DNA of 64,000 nucleotides from Bacillus pseudomycoides DSM 12442 (GCF_000161455.1 NZ_CM000745.1:4268720-4332719), one strand, 5' to 3'; shown: positions 24,759-33,138, numbered from the stretch's first letter. Notes: generated by a model not told the origin, from the sequence alone. Program-made: numbers and translations.

Positions 24759-24788
24759 TCATTTTGACATACATTAATGTCAAAATGA
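24759..24788. promoter_or_regulatory. 30-base palindrome before XRE cassette
   Basis: TCATTTTGACAT and ATGTCAAAATGA are perfect 12-base arms around ACATTA, 70 bases upstream of the XRE gene at 24858. Further TGACAA units follow at 24784 and 24799. It is a likely operator for the regulator. Confidence 0.6.
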
Positions 24789-24857
24789 CAATGATAATTG
24801 ACAACTATGAGGATATTATTTACAATTTTAATTAAATAAACGAAAAAGAGGTCGAAT

Positions 24858-25079
24858 ATGAAGCTTCAAAATCGAGTGAGAGAATTTCGAGCAAAGCATC
24901 GAATGTCACAGGGTGATTTAGGGAAAGTAATTGATTCATCACGGCAGACGATTAGCTTAATTGAGCGCGGAGATTATGCGCCTTCAATTGTTTTGTCGCT
25001 GAAGATTGCGCATGTTTTTGAAGTACCGGTGGAGGAGATATTTACATTAGTAGAGGGGGAAAAGGACGATGAGAAGTAA
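24858..25079 (+). CDS. XRE/Cro-type transcriptional regulator
   Basis: A 73-residue single-domain helix-turn-helix protein: SQGDLGKVIDSSRQTISLIERGDYAPSIVLSLKIAHVF is the HTH_3 core, and there is no separate ligand domain. Such short XRE proteins often pair with small membrane proteins that modulate them. Its 3' end overlaps the next gene by 11 bases, so translation is probably coupled. It likely binds the large palindrome at 24759-24788. Confidence 0.88.
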   Translation: MKLQNRVREFRAKHRMSQGDLGKVIDSSRQTISLIERGDYAPSIVLSLKIAHVFEVPVEEIFTLVEGEKDDEK

Positions 25080-25782
25080 AAAGAAAGGGAATTTGTTTAC
25101 GATTTTGAAGATTTTAATGGCTATGATGGGTGGTTTTGGTGTTGGTTTTATATTAGCGGATGCTTTTGTACCCGGACGAAGAATAGTACCTGCGCCTAGT
25201 TATTTAGTAATCATTGCGCTTATTTTATTTGCCGTAGGGATTATGTATCGAATTTGGAAAACGACACGTTTCTTAAATAAATTACGTGATGAAGAGGAAA
25301 GCATTCTAGGTAGACGGTTAGGAGCACAATTAATTTATTTACGTGCAAGTGAAATCATTATACCGTCTTGGGGAGTTTATGCATACATATCTTGCTATCG
25401 CTCTTATATAACAAATACAATGTCATTATTTGAAGTTGGAAATGTAATTGCATCTTCAGTAGGGATCATTGTCGTTATCTTATTAGGCGTTATTATGAAA
25501 AATCGATACAACGCACTGTATCCAGAACAGAGCGTAACATATTCACAATCACTTGAGATGTGGGCAAAAAATGCAGATGAAGGACAAACTCACATCGTTC
25601 ATGAAGCAGGGTATCGAGCTTATCAATCTACAAATATTGTTCTTGTATGCGTATGGTTGGCTGCGATTATTTATACGCTTTGGACGGGAGAAGGTTTCTT
25701 CTTTATTGGTATGATTTCATTTGTATGGGTATTGCATATTGGGAAATACATGTATGAAATGCATAAGAAAATGATTTATTAA
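25069..25782 (+). CDS. DUF3169-like membrane protein
   Basis: A 237-residue protein with about six membrane segments in three pairs (after residues 10, 45, 100, 125, 190, 210). The basic N-terminus (MRSKKKGN) suggests a cytoplasmic start. It resembles DUF3169 proteins, which are commonly encoded next to short XRE regulators (family recall). Function is unknown. It overlaps the regulator by 11 bases and is followed directly by an M50-type protease gene. Confidence 0.78.
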   Translation: MRSKKKGNLFTILKILMAMMGGFGVGFILADAFVPGRRIVPAPSYLVIIALILFAVGIMYRIWKTTRFLNKLRDEEESILGRRLGAQLIYLRASEIIIPSWGVYAYISCYRSYITNTMSLFEVGNVIASSVGIIVVILLGVIMKNRYNALYPEQSVTYSQSLEMWAKNADEGQTHIVHEAGYRAYQSTNIVLVCVWLAAIIYTLWTGEGFFFIGMISFVWVLHIGKYMYEMHKKMIY

Positions 25783-25811
25783 TGTTAAAGATTACTGAGG
25801 GGAGAAACAAG

Positions 25812-26888
25812 GTGGATATTTTGAAAAGGCCAGCTTTTTCTATAGTTATTGCTTTTGTTTGTTCAGTTATATATGGATGGATCAGACCAGAAAAAATGCA
25901 AGGGTTTATGGAAATATGGGGAGTACTGCTTATTGGAGTACTTGTTCTTGCAATTCATGAACTTGGGCATGTTATTTTTGGTCTGCTAAATGGTTTGAAG
26001 TTTAAATTTATGGTAGCAGGCCCTATTACTATCCAAAAAGAGGGAGAGAAAATACGGATAAGAGAAAATAAATTGTGGTTGTATTTTGGAGGCGTAGCTA
26101 TGTTGTTACCTCCGTCTATACATACACCAAATCTTTCAAAGAAATGGGCATGGATGACGCTAGGTGGACCGATAACAAGTTTGGTGTGCGGTTTGTTAGC
26201 TGGTTATGTATACATGGTGAGCTACTACCAATTTCTTTTATATTTTTCTGTATTACATTTAGCAATCTTTTTAGCTACAGTGATTCCAATGAAGGGAATT
26301 ATGCTTAGTGATGGCAAACAATTTTTAATCTTAATTAAAGGTGATGAAACGGCGCAGCAGCATTTACATAGTATTCAAGTATCTAGCGAGTTGTGGAGCT
26401 TCAAGCGGCCAAAAGATTGGGACGAAAAGTTAGTAGAAATAAGTGAAGAAAAAATAAAGGGCGATGAAGAGGTAAGAGAAGTACTGAGTGATCTTATGCT
26501 CACGTTTTATTCGCGATGTGATAGAGAAGGAATGGAAACAGGGATCGTTTGCCTAGAACAGGTTTTACAAATACCTGTTACAAAAGAAAATAAATATTTT
26601 GTTGGTGGTTTTCATAGCTGGTATTTGTTATATAAAGTGCTATATGATATGGACGATGTTTCTTTACAAGATATGAAGCAGCACGCGAAGGCTATAACAA
26701 AATTGGACCCGCATGGGTATTACCGTACACATGCAATCTTAAAATATTTAGAGAAGGATGCGGAATCCTTTCATACATATATGAAGAAGGCAGAAAGTGA
26801 GTTAAAGAATGCTGAAAAGAGTGGAGTCGGTTATTTACAATTAGAACGAGAATGGTTCCAGCTTTTGCAAAAGAAACTCGTAATCTAG
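25812..26888 (+). CDS. M50-like membrane metalloprotease
   Basis: About 358 residues. The N-terminal half is membrane-embedded and carries HELGH inside AIHELGHVIFG, a site-2-protease-type zinc motif. A later MLSDGKQF segment matches the LxSDG/NPxxDG third-ligand motif, and GGPITSLVCG is also typical. The C-terminal half is a soluble, helical region of unknown type. The GTG at 25812 is preferred because GAGGGGAG lies 7 bases upstream; ATG 25782, overlapping the previous stop, has no ribosome site. Third gene of the XRE/DUF3169 cassette. Confidence 0.75.
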   Translation: MDILKRPAFSIVIAFVCSVIYGWIRPEKMQGFMEIWGVLLIGVLVLAIHELGHVIFGLLNGLKFKFMVAGPITIQKEGEKIRIRENKLWLYFGGVAMLLPPSIHTPNLSKKWAWMTLGGPITSLVCGLLAGYVYMVSYYQFLLYFSVLHLAIFLATVIPMKGIMLSDGKQFLILIKGDETAQQHLHSIQVSSELWSFKRPKDWDEKLVEISEEKIKGDEEVREVLSDLMLTFYSRCDREGMETGIVCLEQVLQIPVTKENKYFVGGFHSWYLLYKVLYDMDDVSLQDMKQHAKAITKLDPHGYYRTHAILKYLEKDAESFHTYMKKAESELKNAEKSGVGYLQLEREWFQLLQKKLVI

Positions 26889-26889
26889 G

Positions 26890-26924
26890 GGATATCTTAC
26901 ACTGAGTAAGATATCCTCTTTCCT
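26890..26924 (+). terminator. Terminator after M50-like gene
   Basis: GGATATCTTAC and GTAAGATATCC arms around ACTGA, then TCTTTCC. Confidence 0.75.
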
Positions 26925-27005
26925 ATATATAATTTTATATAGCTTGATATAGTGAATGGTGAGGATCAAGGCTTGTCGTATTTTGTGGAACGGTCGATAT
27001 ATTGC

Positions 27006-27043
27006 AAAAAGAGGCTGGAAGATTCATCTTCCAGCCTCTTTTG
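27006..27043 (-). terminator. Terminator of small membrane gene
   Basis: AGAGGCTGGAAGAT and ATCTTCCAGCCTCT arms with A/T tracts on both sides. Confidence 0.88.
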
Positions 27044-27045
27044 TA

Positions 27046-27432
27046 TTAAGAGTTGCTCTCGATCCCTCGACCATTTTCTTCTTCAGGATCTTGTAATAGG
27101 TTAAACACATCTGCTAAGCAAAATGCGATAAACCAAGTCCAAAGACCGTGGAAGAAAGCTGAGCTTAATTGTAATGGTAATGTGTAATTCGTCATTGAGA
27201 AGGAAATACATCCTCCAACGATTCCGATCATTGTTAATAACATTGTTTTTTGAGCATTTTCTTCTGGATTAAAGAGGAAGAAAATGTATCCGCCTAATAT
27301 TGAAGCGCTTACAAGTGATTCGATTCCATTAAAAATGATATGTTCTCCAAGCTGAATGTTTGTCCAGAAGCAAATCATGCCGCCGATAAGAGCAAACAGG
27401 ACAGCTACCATGTACCGTATATGTTGATTCAT
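27046..27432 (-). CDS. Hypothetical four-span membrane protein
   Basis: A 128-residue protein with four hydrophobic segments (MVAVLFALIGGMICFW, SLVSASILGGYIFFLF, TMLLTMIGIVGGCISF, FFHGLWTWFIAFCLADVF) and an acidic C-terminal tail (DPEEENGRGIE). I do not recognise the family. AAGGAGATG precedes the ATG. It is monocistronic, with a clear terminator. Confidence 0.7.
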   Translation of the reverse strand: MNQHIRYMVAVLFALIGGMICFWTNIQLGEHIIFNGIESLVSASILGGYIFFLFNPEENAQKTMLLTMIGIVGGCISFSMTNYTLPLQLSSAFFHGLWTWFIAFCLADVFNLLQDPEEENGRGIESNS

Positions 27433-27799
27433 ATGTTCATCTCCTTATGTAATAAGATGATTTGGAAGTCAAAAAGGTAGGTATAGTAATAGAAGTAAAT
27501 TTTAGTTGTACGTATCTTTTTTAGAGTAATGAAGAATAATTAAGATAATTGGTCACTTTGAACCATTTCTTGTATGATGCGAAAATGATTCGTTATTACG
27601 TAAACTTGCACTTGAGATATACCCGATTTCTCGTTTCTTTTTGCTTATACAAGTAAGAGAAACTCCCAAGTCTATACATTCTTTTTTGTGAGTCTTATTG
27701 TATTATAACATATTTAGCTTAATAATAATAATAGAATTATCTGATTTTAAAATGAGTGTAAAAATAAAAGCGCAAGGAATTCGAATTCCTTGCGCCTTC
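27433..27799. other. Intergenic region with no gene seen
   Basis: AT-rich. Only the hairpin at 27770-27795 is notable. A promoter for the minus-strand gene at 27432 may lie near 27470-27500, but no box is close to consensus. Confidence 0.4.
27770..27795 (-). terminator. Terminator of yitT-family gene
   Basis: GCGCAAGGAATTC and GAATTCCTTGCGC form a perfect 13-base-pair palindrome, followed on the minus strand by TTTTATTTTTA. Confidence 0.8.
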
Positions 27800-28717
27800 T
27801 TATATACGTTTGAAACGTCCAACGATTTCAACGGTTTCTGTAATATTCATAAACGCATGATTGTCTACATGACGAATGATACGCTTTATTTCTCCTAATT
27901 CGTAACGGGTTACGACAGTGTAAATCATTTTTTTCTTATGGTTGGTATAGCCGCCGACAGCGTCTACCATCGTTACACCACGTATGCCGTGATGCAGTAG
28001 TGCGCTTTTAATTTCCTCGCCTTTTTCTGTAATTGTCATTATCGTTAATTTAATGTGTTTTGTATGTACAGCATCAATTACTTTGCTGACAACAAAACGA
28101 CTAATTAATGTGTACAGTGTAATATCCCATCCGAAAATAAAGCCAGCGACAACAAGTAAGATTAAGTTGAAGCCAAAAATAATAGCACCAATCGAAATGT
28201 CTTTATATTTCGCTACAATCAATCCAACAACATCAAAACCACCTGTTGAAGAAGCAAATCGGAATATAATCCCTGAGGCTGCACCACAGATGACCCCACC
28301 AAATACAGAAGAAAGTAAAATATCATCTGATACTTGATGTACTGGGATAATGTTCATGGCAAGTGATGATACAGCCACGAAATACGCTGTTAAAAAGGTT
28401 GTCTTCTTTCCTAAGTAAAAGTGACTTAAAATGAGAAGAGGGATATTTAGTAAAAAGATAAGTGCACCGATATTATAATGCATTAAATAACCGATAATCA
28501 TCCCAACTCCAGCGAAACCACCGCTAATCATATTATGCGGGATAAAAAACATATTCATTGAAATAGCATACAAAATGGAAGCTATAAAAATAACAATCAA
28601 TTGTATTACAAATTCTAAATGAAATGTTCTAGCTGCTGGGAAGGATAAAAAGGCGGTGTCGGGAACGTAATCGGCGTCTCCTAATTGACCCATAGTATGT
28701 TTCATCTCCATATTCAT
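27800..28717 (-). CDS. YitT family membrane protein
   Basis: About 305 residues. Five or six membrane spans with the signature MFFIPHNMISGGFAGVGMIIGYL and SSTGGFDVVGLIVAKY are followed by a C-terminal cytosolic DUF2179 domain (TIMTITEKGEEI...). Function in this family is unclear. No good ribosome site precedes ATG 28717; internal ATGs at 28705 or 28693 near GGAGATG are alternatives. Monocistronic. Confidence 0.85.
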   Translation of the reverse strand: MNMEMKHTMGQLGDADYVPDTAFLSFPAARTFHLEFVIQLIVIFIASILYAISMNMFFIPHNMISGGFAGVGMIIGYLMHYNIGALIFLLNIPLLILSHFYLGKKTTFLTAYFVAVSSLAMNIIPVHQVSDDILLSSVFGGVICGAASGIIFRFASSTGGFDVVGLIVAKYKDISIGAIIFGFNLILLVVAGFIFGWDITLYTLISRFVVSKVIDAVHTKHIKLTIMTITEKGEEIKSALLHHGIRGVTMVDAVGGYTNHKKKMIYTVVTRYELGEIKRIIRHVDNHAFMNITETVEIVGRFKRI

Positions 28718-28968
28718 TTTTGATTACAAGAAGAGAATAATGCTTTTTTCAAAAACTGGCAACCGTTTTATTATAATAAGAAAATTTTATAAATTTCTAA
28801 AAAATCAAACCTATTCAGTTATATGTGTGAATATACTAAAGAAAACGAATACAATGGTTTTCTGTATCATTTTTGTGAGAAAATATGCAAAACATTTATT
28901 TGAAAATAAAAGGAAATAGAGAACGTTTGGAGAATGTGCTAAAATGAGCTTATTAAGGATGTGAAGCG

Positions 28969-29253
28969 ATGGAATTTTTATTGCAAGATGCAATTCTATA
29001 TATAACTTTTGTAACGACAGCATTCTGTTTATTAGAAGTCTATTTTCTCGCTAATGTTTCTCGCTTTGTACGCCAACAAACATCAAGCGGTAGACAAAGA
29101 GCTTTCGCATTCGTTGATATATGTGAAGAACATATAGGAAATACTCCGCTTTTTTCCATCTTCTATAAATATGGAATGGTTCGGTCGGTTCGCAGACAAG
29201 AATCGAGCGGAGAGAGTGATGAGGTCGGTCCATATTTACCAATGTTTCGCTAA
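28969..29253 (+). CDS. Membrane leader peptide of yidC, candidate MifM-like arrest peptide
   Basis: A 94-residue protein with one N-terminal membrane segment (LYITFVTTAFCLLEVYFLA, about residues 10-28) followed by a basic then acidic tail (RSVRRQESSGESDEVGP). AAGGATGTGA, one base from ideal, precedes the ATG. Its last codons (P-M-F-R-stop) form the 5' arm and loop of a hairpin whose 3' arm takes in part of the yidC ribosome site. B. subtilis mifM has the same size, topology and position and senses YidC activity by translation arrest. The sequence shows no obvious match to MifM that I can recall, so the role is an inference from architecture. Confidence 0.72.
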   Translation: MEFLLQDAILYITFVTTAFCLLEVYFLANVSRFVRQQTSSGRQRAFAFVDICEEHIGNTPLFSIFYKYGMVRSVRRQESSGESDEVGPYLPMFR

Positions 29254-29274
29254 CTAATTACGAAACATTGGAGG
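29239..29274 (+). promoter_or_regulatory. Hairpin sequestering the yidC ribosome site
   Basis: CCAATGTTTCG (29239-29249) and CGAAACATTGG (29261-29271) are perfect 11-base arms. The yidC Shine-Dalgarno GGAGG (29270-29274) begins inside the 3' arm. The stop codon of the upstream peptide lies in the loop. There is no T run, so this is not a terminator. Confidence 0.85.
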
Positions 29275-29281
29275 AATGAAC

Positions 29282-30064
29282 ATGTTAAAATCATACCGAG
29301 CTGTGCTCGTTAGTTTATCATTATTACTTGTTTTTGTTTTATCTGGTTGTAGCAGTACGGCACCAATTGATGCACATAGTACGGGGGTTTGGGATCACTA
29401 TTTTGTTTATCCAATCTCGCTTATGCTTCAATTTGTTGCTCATCATGTACCTGGCGGAAGCTTCGGTATTGCAATTATTATCATTACGCTTGTGATTCGT
29501 TCAGCAATGATTCCATTAGCTGTTTCGCAATATCGTAGTCAAATGAAAATGAAAAAAATGCAGCCACAGATTCAGAAGTTGAAAGAAAAGCATGGTAATG
29601 TAAGCAAAGATATTGAAAAGCAAAAACAATATCAAAAAGAAATGTCAGAACTAATGAAAACAGGCGGTTGGAATCCTTTGGCTGGTTGCTTGCCACTTCT
29701 AATACAAATGCCGATTTTTTCAGCATTGTATTATGCGATTAGCAGGACTGAAGAGATTCGTACATCTTCATTTTTATGGGTAAACTTAGGACATGCAGAT
29801 CCATATCATATTTTACCGATTCTTGCAGCGCTAGCAACATTTATTCAAATGAAGGTTATGCAGTCAAATGTGACACCTGGAGAGCAAGTTCAAATGCTGA
29901 AAGTGCAACAGTTCATGATGCCAGCAATGATTTTATTTATGGGATTTGCGGCACCATCAGGACTTGTATTGTACTGGATTACAGGTAACATATTTACAAT
30001 GCTACAAACAATTGTGCTTAGAAAAGTAATGGATCGTGAAGAAGGACAATTACAAAATGCATAG
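29282..30064 (+). CDS. yidC: Membrane protein insertase YidC
   Basis: A 260-residue Oxa1/YidC insertase lipoprotein. Lipobox VLSGC puts the modified cysteine at residue 23. The core has five membrane spans with the conserved hydrophilic-groove arginine region (LVIRSAMIPLAVSQYRSQ) and the cytoplasmic coiled hairpin (MKKMQPQIQKLKEKHG), then the short tail typical of Gram-positive paralogues. It inserts membrane proteins alone or with Sec. ATG 29282 is chosen with GGAGG 7 bases upstream. The hairpin-forming leader peptide gene upstream suggests it is the inducible YidC2-type paralogue. Confidence 0.93.
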   Translation: MLKSYRAVLVSLSLLLVFVLSGCSSTAPIDAHSTGVWDHYFVYPISLMLQFVAHHVPGGSFGIAIIIITLVIRSAMIPLAVSQYRSQMKMKKMQPQIQKLKEKHGNVSKDIEKQKQYQKEMSELMKTGGWNPLAGCLPLLIQMPIFSALYYAISRTEEIRTSSFLWVNLGHADPYHILPILAALATFIQMKVMQSNVTPGEQVQMLKVQQFMMPAMILFMGFAAPSGLVLYWITGNIFTMLQTIVLRKVMDREEGQLQNA

Positions 30065-30067
30065 AAG

Positions 30068-30093
30068 AAAGCCGCTCAATTGAGCGGCTTTTA
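30068..30093 (+). terminator. Terminator after yidC
   Basis: AAAGCCGCTCA and TGAGCGGCTTTT arms. Confidence 0.85.
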
Positions 30094-30220
30094 TTGATTT
30101 GTTGAAGTTTATCTAATGGTTAAGGAAAAATTAAGAAAACCAATTTACTATGTGAATTGTATACGAAGGTGTACAAGTTTTAGAAAGTTATTTGATATGA
30201 AATGAAGGAGGAATTTTCAT

Positions 30221-31027
30221 ATGAAGAAGAAAACAATTGGGTATGTAGTAGCTGCAGGAGCTTTATCACTAGGAATTATGGGAGGGGCAGGTATCCCTGC
30301 TTTTGCTGCAGCTAGCACAGACAATTCTACACAAGCCACAGAACAAACTAAGAAAGGGACTTCGTATCAAAACTTGGATGAAGCAACGAAACAAAAAGTG
30401 CAAACGATCATGCAGGAGGCGAAAAAGCAATTAGCAGAACTAGGTGTGAAACTTCCTGAAAAAGGGAAACGAGGAGAAATGTTTGCTAACCTGGATGATC
30501 AGGCAAAAGAAAAGGTAAAAGCAATCATGGAGCAGAAAAAGTCTGGTACATTAACACATGAACAAGTAAAAGAGAAATTGGCTGAGCTAGGTGTGAAGCT
30601 TCCTGAAAAAGGGAAACGAGAAGAGATGTTTGCTAACCTGGATGATCAGGCGAAAGAAAAAGCGAAAGCGATTATGAAGAAAGAAAAAGCAGGAACATTA
30701 ACTCATGAACAAGCAAAAGAGCAATTAGCAGAACTAGGTGTGAAACTTCCTGAAAAAGGGAAACGAGGAGAAATGTTCGCTAACCTTGATGAGGCGACGA
30801 AAGAAAAAGCGAAAGCGATTATAGAGCAGAAAAAAGCAGGAACATTAACTCATGAACAAGCAAAAGAGCAATTGGTAGAACTAGGTGTGAAGCTTCCTGA
30901 AAAAGGGAAACGAGAAGAAATGTTTGCAAACCTTGATGATGCGACAAAGGAAAAAGCGAAAGCTATCATGAAAAAGGCAAAAGAGCAATTAGCGGAGCTT
31001 AACGTTAAATTTCCAATCAAGGATTAA
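30221..31027 (+). CDS. Secreted protein with 49-residue tandem repeats
   Basis: A 268-residue exported protein. Signal peptide to about residue 30 (PAFAAAS). The mature part consists of highly charged helical repeats beginning MFANLDD, each 49 residues (147 bases; units start at 30479, 30626, 30773 and 30920), containing KSGTLTHEQ and ELGVKLPEKGKRE. The first unit (about 30366-30475) and the last lack the ten-residue GTLTHEQ block. There is no anchor or cell-wall binding domain. The unit resembles DUF2680-like short helical motifs; function unknown. AAGGAGG precedes the ATG. Confidence 0.8.
   Translation: MKKKTIGYVVAAGALSLGIMGGAGIPAFAAASTDNSTQATEQTKKGTSYQNLDEATKQKVQTIMQEAKKQLAELGVKLPEKGKRGEMFANLDDQAKEKVKAIMEQKKSGTLTHEQVKEKLAELGVKLPEKGKREEMFANLDDQAKEKAKAIMKKEKAGTLTHEQAKEQLAELGVKLPEKGKRGEMFANLDEATKEKAKAIIEQKKAGTLTHEQAKEQLVELGVKLPEKGKREEMFANLDDATKEKAKAIMKKAKEQLAELNVKFPIKD
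30365..31024 (+). repeat. 147-base in-frame tandem repeats
   Basis: Three full 147-base units start at 30479, 30626 and 30773, bounded by shorter units at either end. They are nearly identical at the nucleotide level, which suggests recent expansion or homogenisation. Confidence 0.85.
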
Positions 31028-31132
31028 TGGGAGCAAGCGAATAATTGATTAAAATACAGAAGATAAGAAGACTTTTAATAGAACGGTCTTTCGGATGGTG
31101 AAATGAAAGAGACTGTGTATAGGATTTATTTG

Positions 31133-31172
31133 AGGCCAAACTTCTCCCACTGGAGAAGTTTGGCCTTTTTCA
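31133..31172 (+). terminator. Terminator after repeat protein gene
   Basis: AGGCCAAACTTCTCC and GGAGAAGTTTGGCCT form a perfect 15-base-pair stem around CACT, then TTTTTC. It lies 105 bases after the stop codon. Confidence 0.9.
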
Positions 31173-31365
31173 TTATGCAAATGATTTCTATACCAGAAAG
31201 AATTTATTCGGCATTGGGCAGTAGGGCACCATACGAGGAAGATAGATGGGGATTATTATATTAGGATTAAAAAAGTTTTAAAATAATTATGAAATGAGCG
31301 TTTATGAAGCTTGTAGAAAATTTTAAGAAAAAAATTGTTCATATGATATATATATATAAACACTC

Positions 31366-31393
31366 TTGATTTTTTTGAAAAATTCAATATAAT
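31366..31393 (+). promoter_or_regulatory. Promoter of steT T-box transcript
   Basis: TTGATT (31366-31371), 16 bases, TATAAT (31388-31393). Confidence 0.7.
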
Positions 31394-31419
31394 GAACATT
31401 AACTACAAAATTCGACATC

Positions 31420-31672
31420 AAGAAGTGATGATGAGGACACGATCGATTTTTTACGATTCTCAGAGAGGGAAGTCTTTGGCTGTGAGCTTCCTAATACGGA
31501 AAAATAGATTACCACCTCTGAACTGCAGCAGTGAACGAACAATTAGTAATTGCTTGCCGGCAAACACCGTTATCTAGACTTGAGGAATTGGTGAAGTATG
31601 TTATTTTACTGATGAAACAAGGGTGGAACCACGAATACAACACTCGTCCCTTTTTTAGGGAGGAGTGTTTTT
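31420..31672 (+). promoter_or_regulatory. T-box leader, threonine specifier
   Basis: A T-box riboswitch. Stem I begins around 31440; the specifier ACC (Thr) at 31511-31513 lies in GATTACCACCTCTGAAC, the same frame of conserved bases as the Met specifier at 20706. The T-box AAGGGTGGAACCACG is at 31619-31633. The terminator ACACTCGTCCC / GGGAGGAGTGT plus T run is at 31640-31672. Uncharged tRNA-Thr should switch on the downstream transporter. Confidence 0.88.
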
Positions 31673-31719
31673 TTATTTTATTTTTGCATCACACTAGAAT
31701 TGGAAGGAGGATACGCAGC

Positions 31720-33033
31720 ATGCATCATGATGAGAAAAACAAAATTGGTTTAACTGTAGCACTATCTATCGTTGTGGGGACTATTATTGGGTCTGGTGTA
31801 TTTATGAAGCCAGGAAGCGTATTAGATTACTCAGGGAGTTCGAATATGGCAATTCTCGCTTGGGTAGTAGGTGGCTTGTTAACGCTAGCTAGCGGTTTAA
31901 CTGTAGCTGAAATTGGAGCGCAAATTCCGAAAAACGGTGGATTGTACACGTATTTAGAGGAGATTTATGGGAGCTTTTGGGGGTATTTATCCGGCTGGAT
32001 GCAAACAATTGTATACGGCCCAGCTATTATTGGAACATTAGGTTTATATTTTAGCTCTTTAATGATTAACTTTTTCTATTTAGATAAAGTATGGAATTTA
32101 CCAATTGCAATTGGAACAGTTGTGTTCCTTGGTGTTGTTAATAGTATGGGAACGAAGTATGGGGGGATTGTCCAAACAATTACGACATTCGGAAAGATGA
32201 TTCCAATTGTATTAATTGTTGTGTTAGGTTTTTGGAAAGGGAATAGCGATATCTTTAATGTAGTTGTACCATTATCAGAAAACCAAAGTATTGGAATGGC
32301 AATTTTAGCAACTTTATTTGCTTACGATGGCTGGATTTTACTTGCTTCTATTGGCGGTGAAATGAAGAATCCAACAAAGTTATTACCAAAGGCAATGACA
32401 GTGGGGATTTTAATTGTAACAGTTGCTTACGTATTAATTAACTTAGCTCTACTGAAAGTATTACCAGCTGCGAAAATCGTGGATCTTGGTGAAAATGCGA
32501 CAGCGACAGCAGCAAGTATGTTGCTTGGAGAATATGGCGGGAAAATCATTAGTATCGGTATTATCATTTCTATTTTTGGATGCTTAAACGGAAAGATTTT
32601 AACATTTCCGCGTATTCCAATGTCAATGGCGGAACGTGGACAACTTCCATTTTCTAAGTTTATTGCAAAGGCACATGAAAAATTTAAAACACCAGCAAAT
32701 GCGATTACTTTTGAAATTATATTAGGGATTATTTTAATGATTATGAGTGATCCAAATAAGCTTTCCGAGATTTCCGTATTTATTATTTATATTTTCTATG
32801 TGATGACATTTATCGGCGTCTTTATTTTACGAAAACGTAATGAAGGGAAAGAACGTGCATACAGTGTACCACTATTCCCGATCGTACCAATCGTGGCGAT
32901 TTTAGGATCACTATTCGTAATTGGAAGTGCGATTATTAATGATTGGAAAAGCTGTTTCTTATCGATTGGAATGGTATTTACAGGTCTTCCGGTTTATTGG
33001 TATTTAAATAAGAAAAAAGAAACGCAGTCTTAA
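31720..33033 (+). CDS. steT: Serine/threonine exchanger SteT
   Basis: A 437-residue amino-acid permease of the APC superfamily (LAT-like) with about twelve membrane spans. GTIIGSGVFMKPGSV is the substrate-binding unwound helix 1, and TLFAYDGWI is helix 6. It is alignable with what I recall of B. subtilis SteT (YkbA), an Ser/Thr obligate exchanger. AAGGAGG lies 9 bases before the ATG. The threonine-type T-box in its leader independently supports a threonine-related substrate. Confidence 0.9.
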   Translation: MHHDEKNKIGLTVALSIVVGTIIGSGVFMKPGSVLDYSGSSNMAILAWVVGGLLTLASGLTVAEIGAQIPKNGGLYTYLEEIYGSFWGYLSGWMQTIVYGPAIIGTLGLYFSSLMINFFYLDKVWNLPIAIGTVVFLGVVNSMGTKYGGIVQTITTFGKMIPIVLIVVLGFWKGNSDIFNVVVPLSENQSIGMAILATLFAYDGWILLASIGGEMKNPTKLLPKAMTVGILIVTVAYVLINLALLKVLPAAKIVDLGENATATAASMLLGEYGGKIISIGIIISIFGCLNGKILTFPRIPMSMAERGQLPFSKFIAKAHEKFKTPANAITFEIILGIILMIMSDPNKLSEISVFIIYIFYVMTFIGVFILRKRNEGKERAYSVPLFPIVPIVAILGSLFVIGSAIINDWKSCFLSIGMVFTGLPVYWYLNKKKETQS

Positions 33034-33048
33034 AGAATAGGGATAGTG

Positions 33049-33085
33049 AAAAGAGCGGGCATATGATATGTCTGCTCTTTTGTTT
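33049..33085 (+). terminator. Terminator after steT
   Basis: AAGAGCGGGCATAT and ATGTCTGCTCTT arms with G-U pairs, then TTTGTTTG. Confidence 0.75.
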
Positions 33086-33138
33086 GTAAAAAATTTCCGG
33101 GTGTGTGCAGGAGAATTTACACTTGATTGCAAATGTCA

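Noticed and set aside
31392..31577. 61-codon reading before steT
   Set aside because: It lies within the T-box leader RNA, spanning stem I and the specifier, with no ribosome site.
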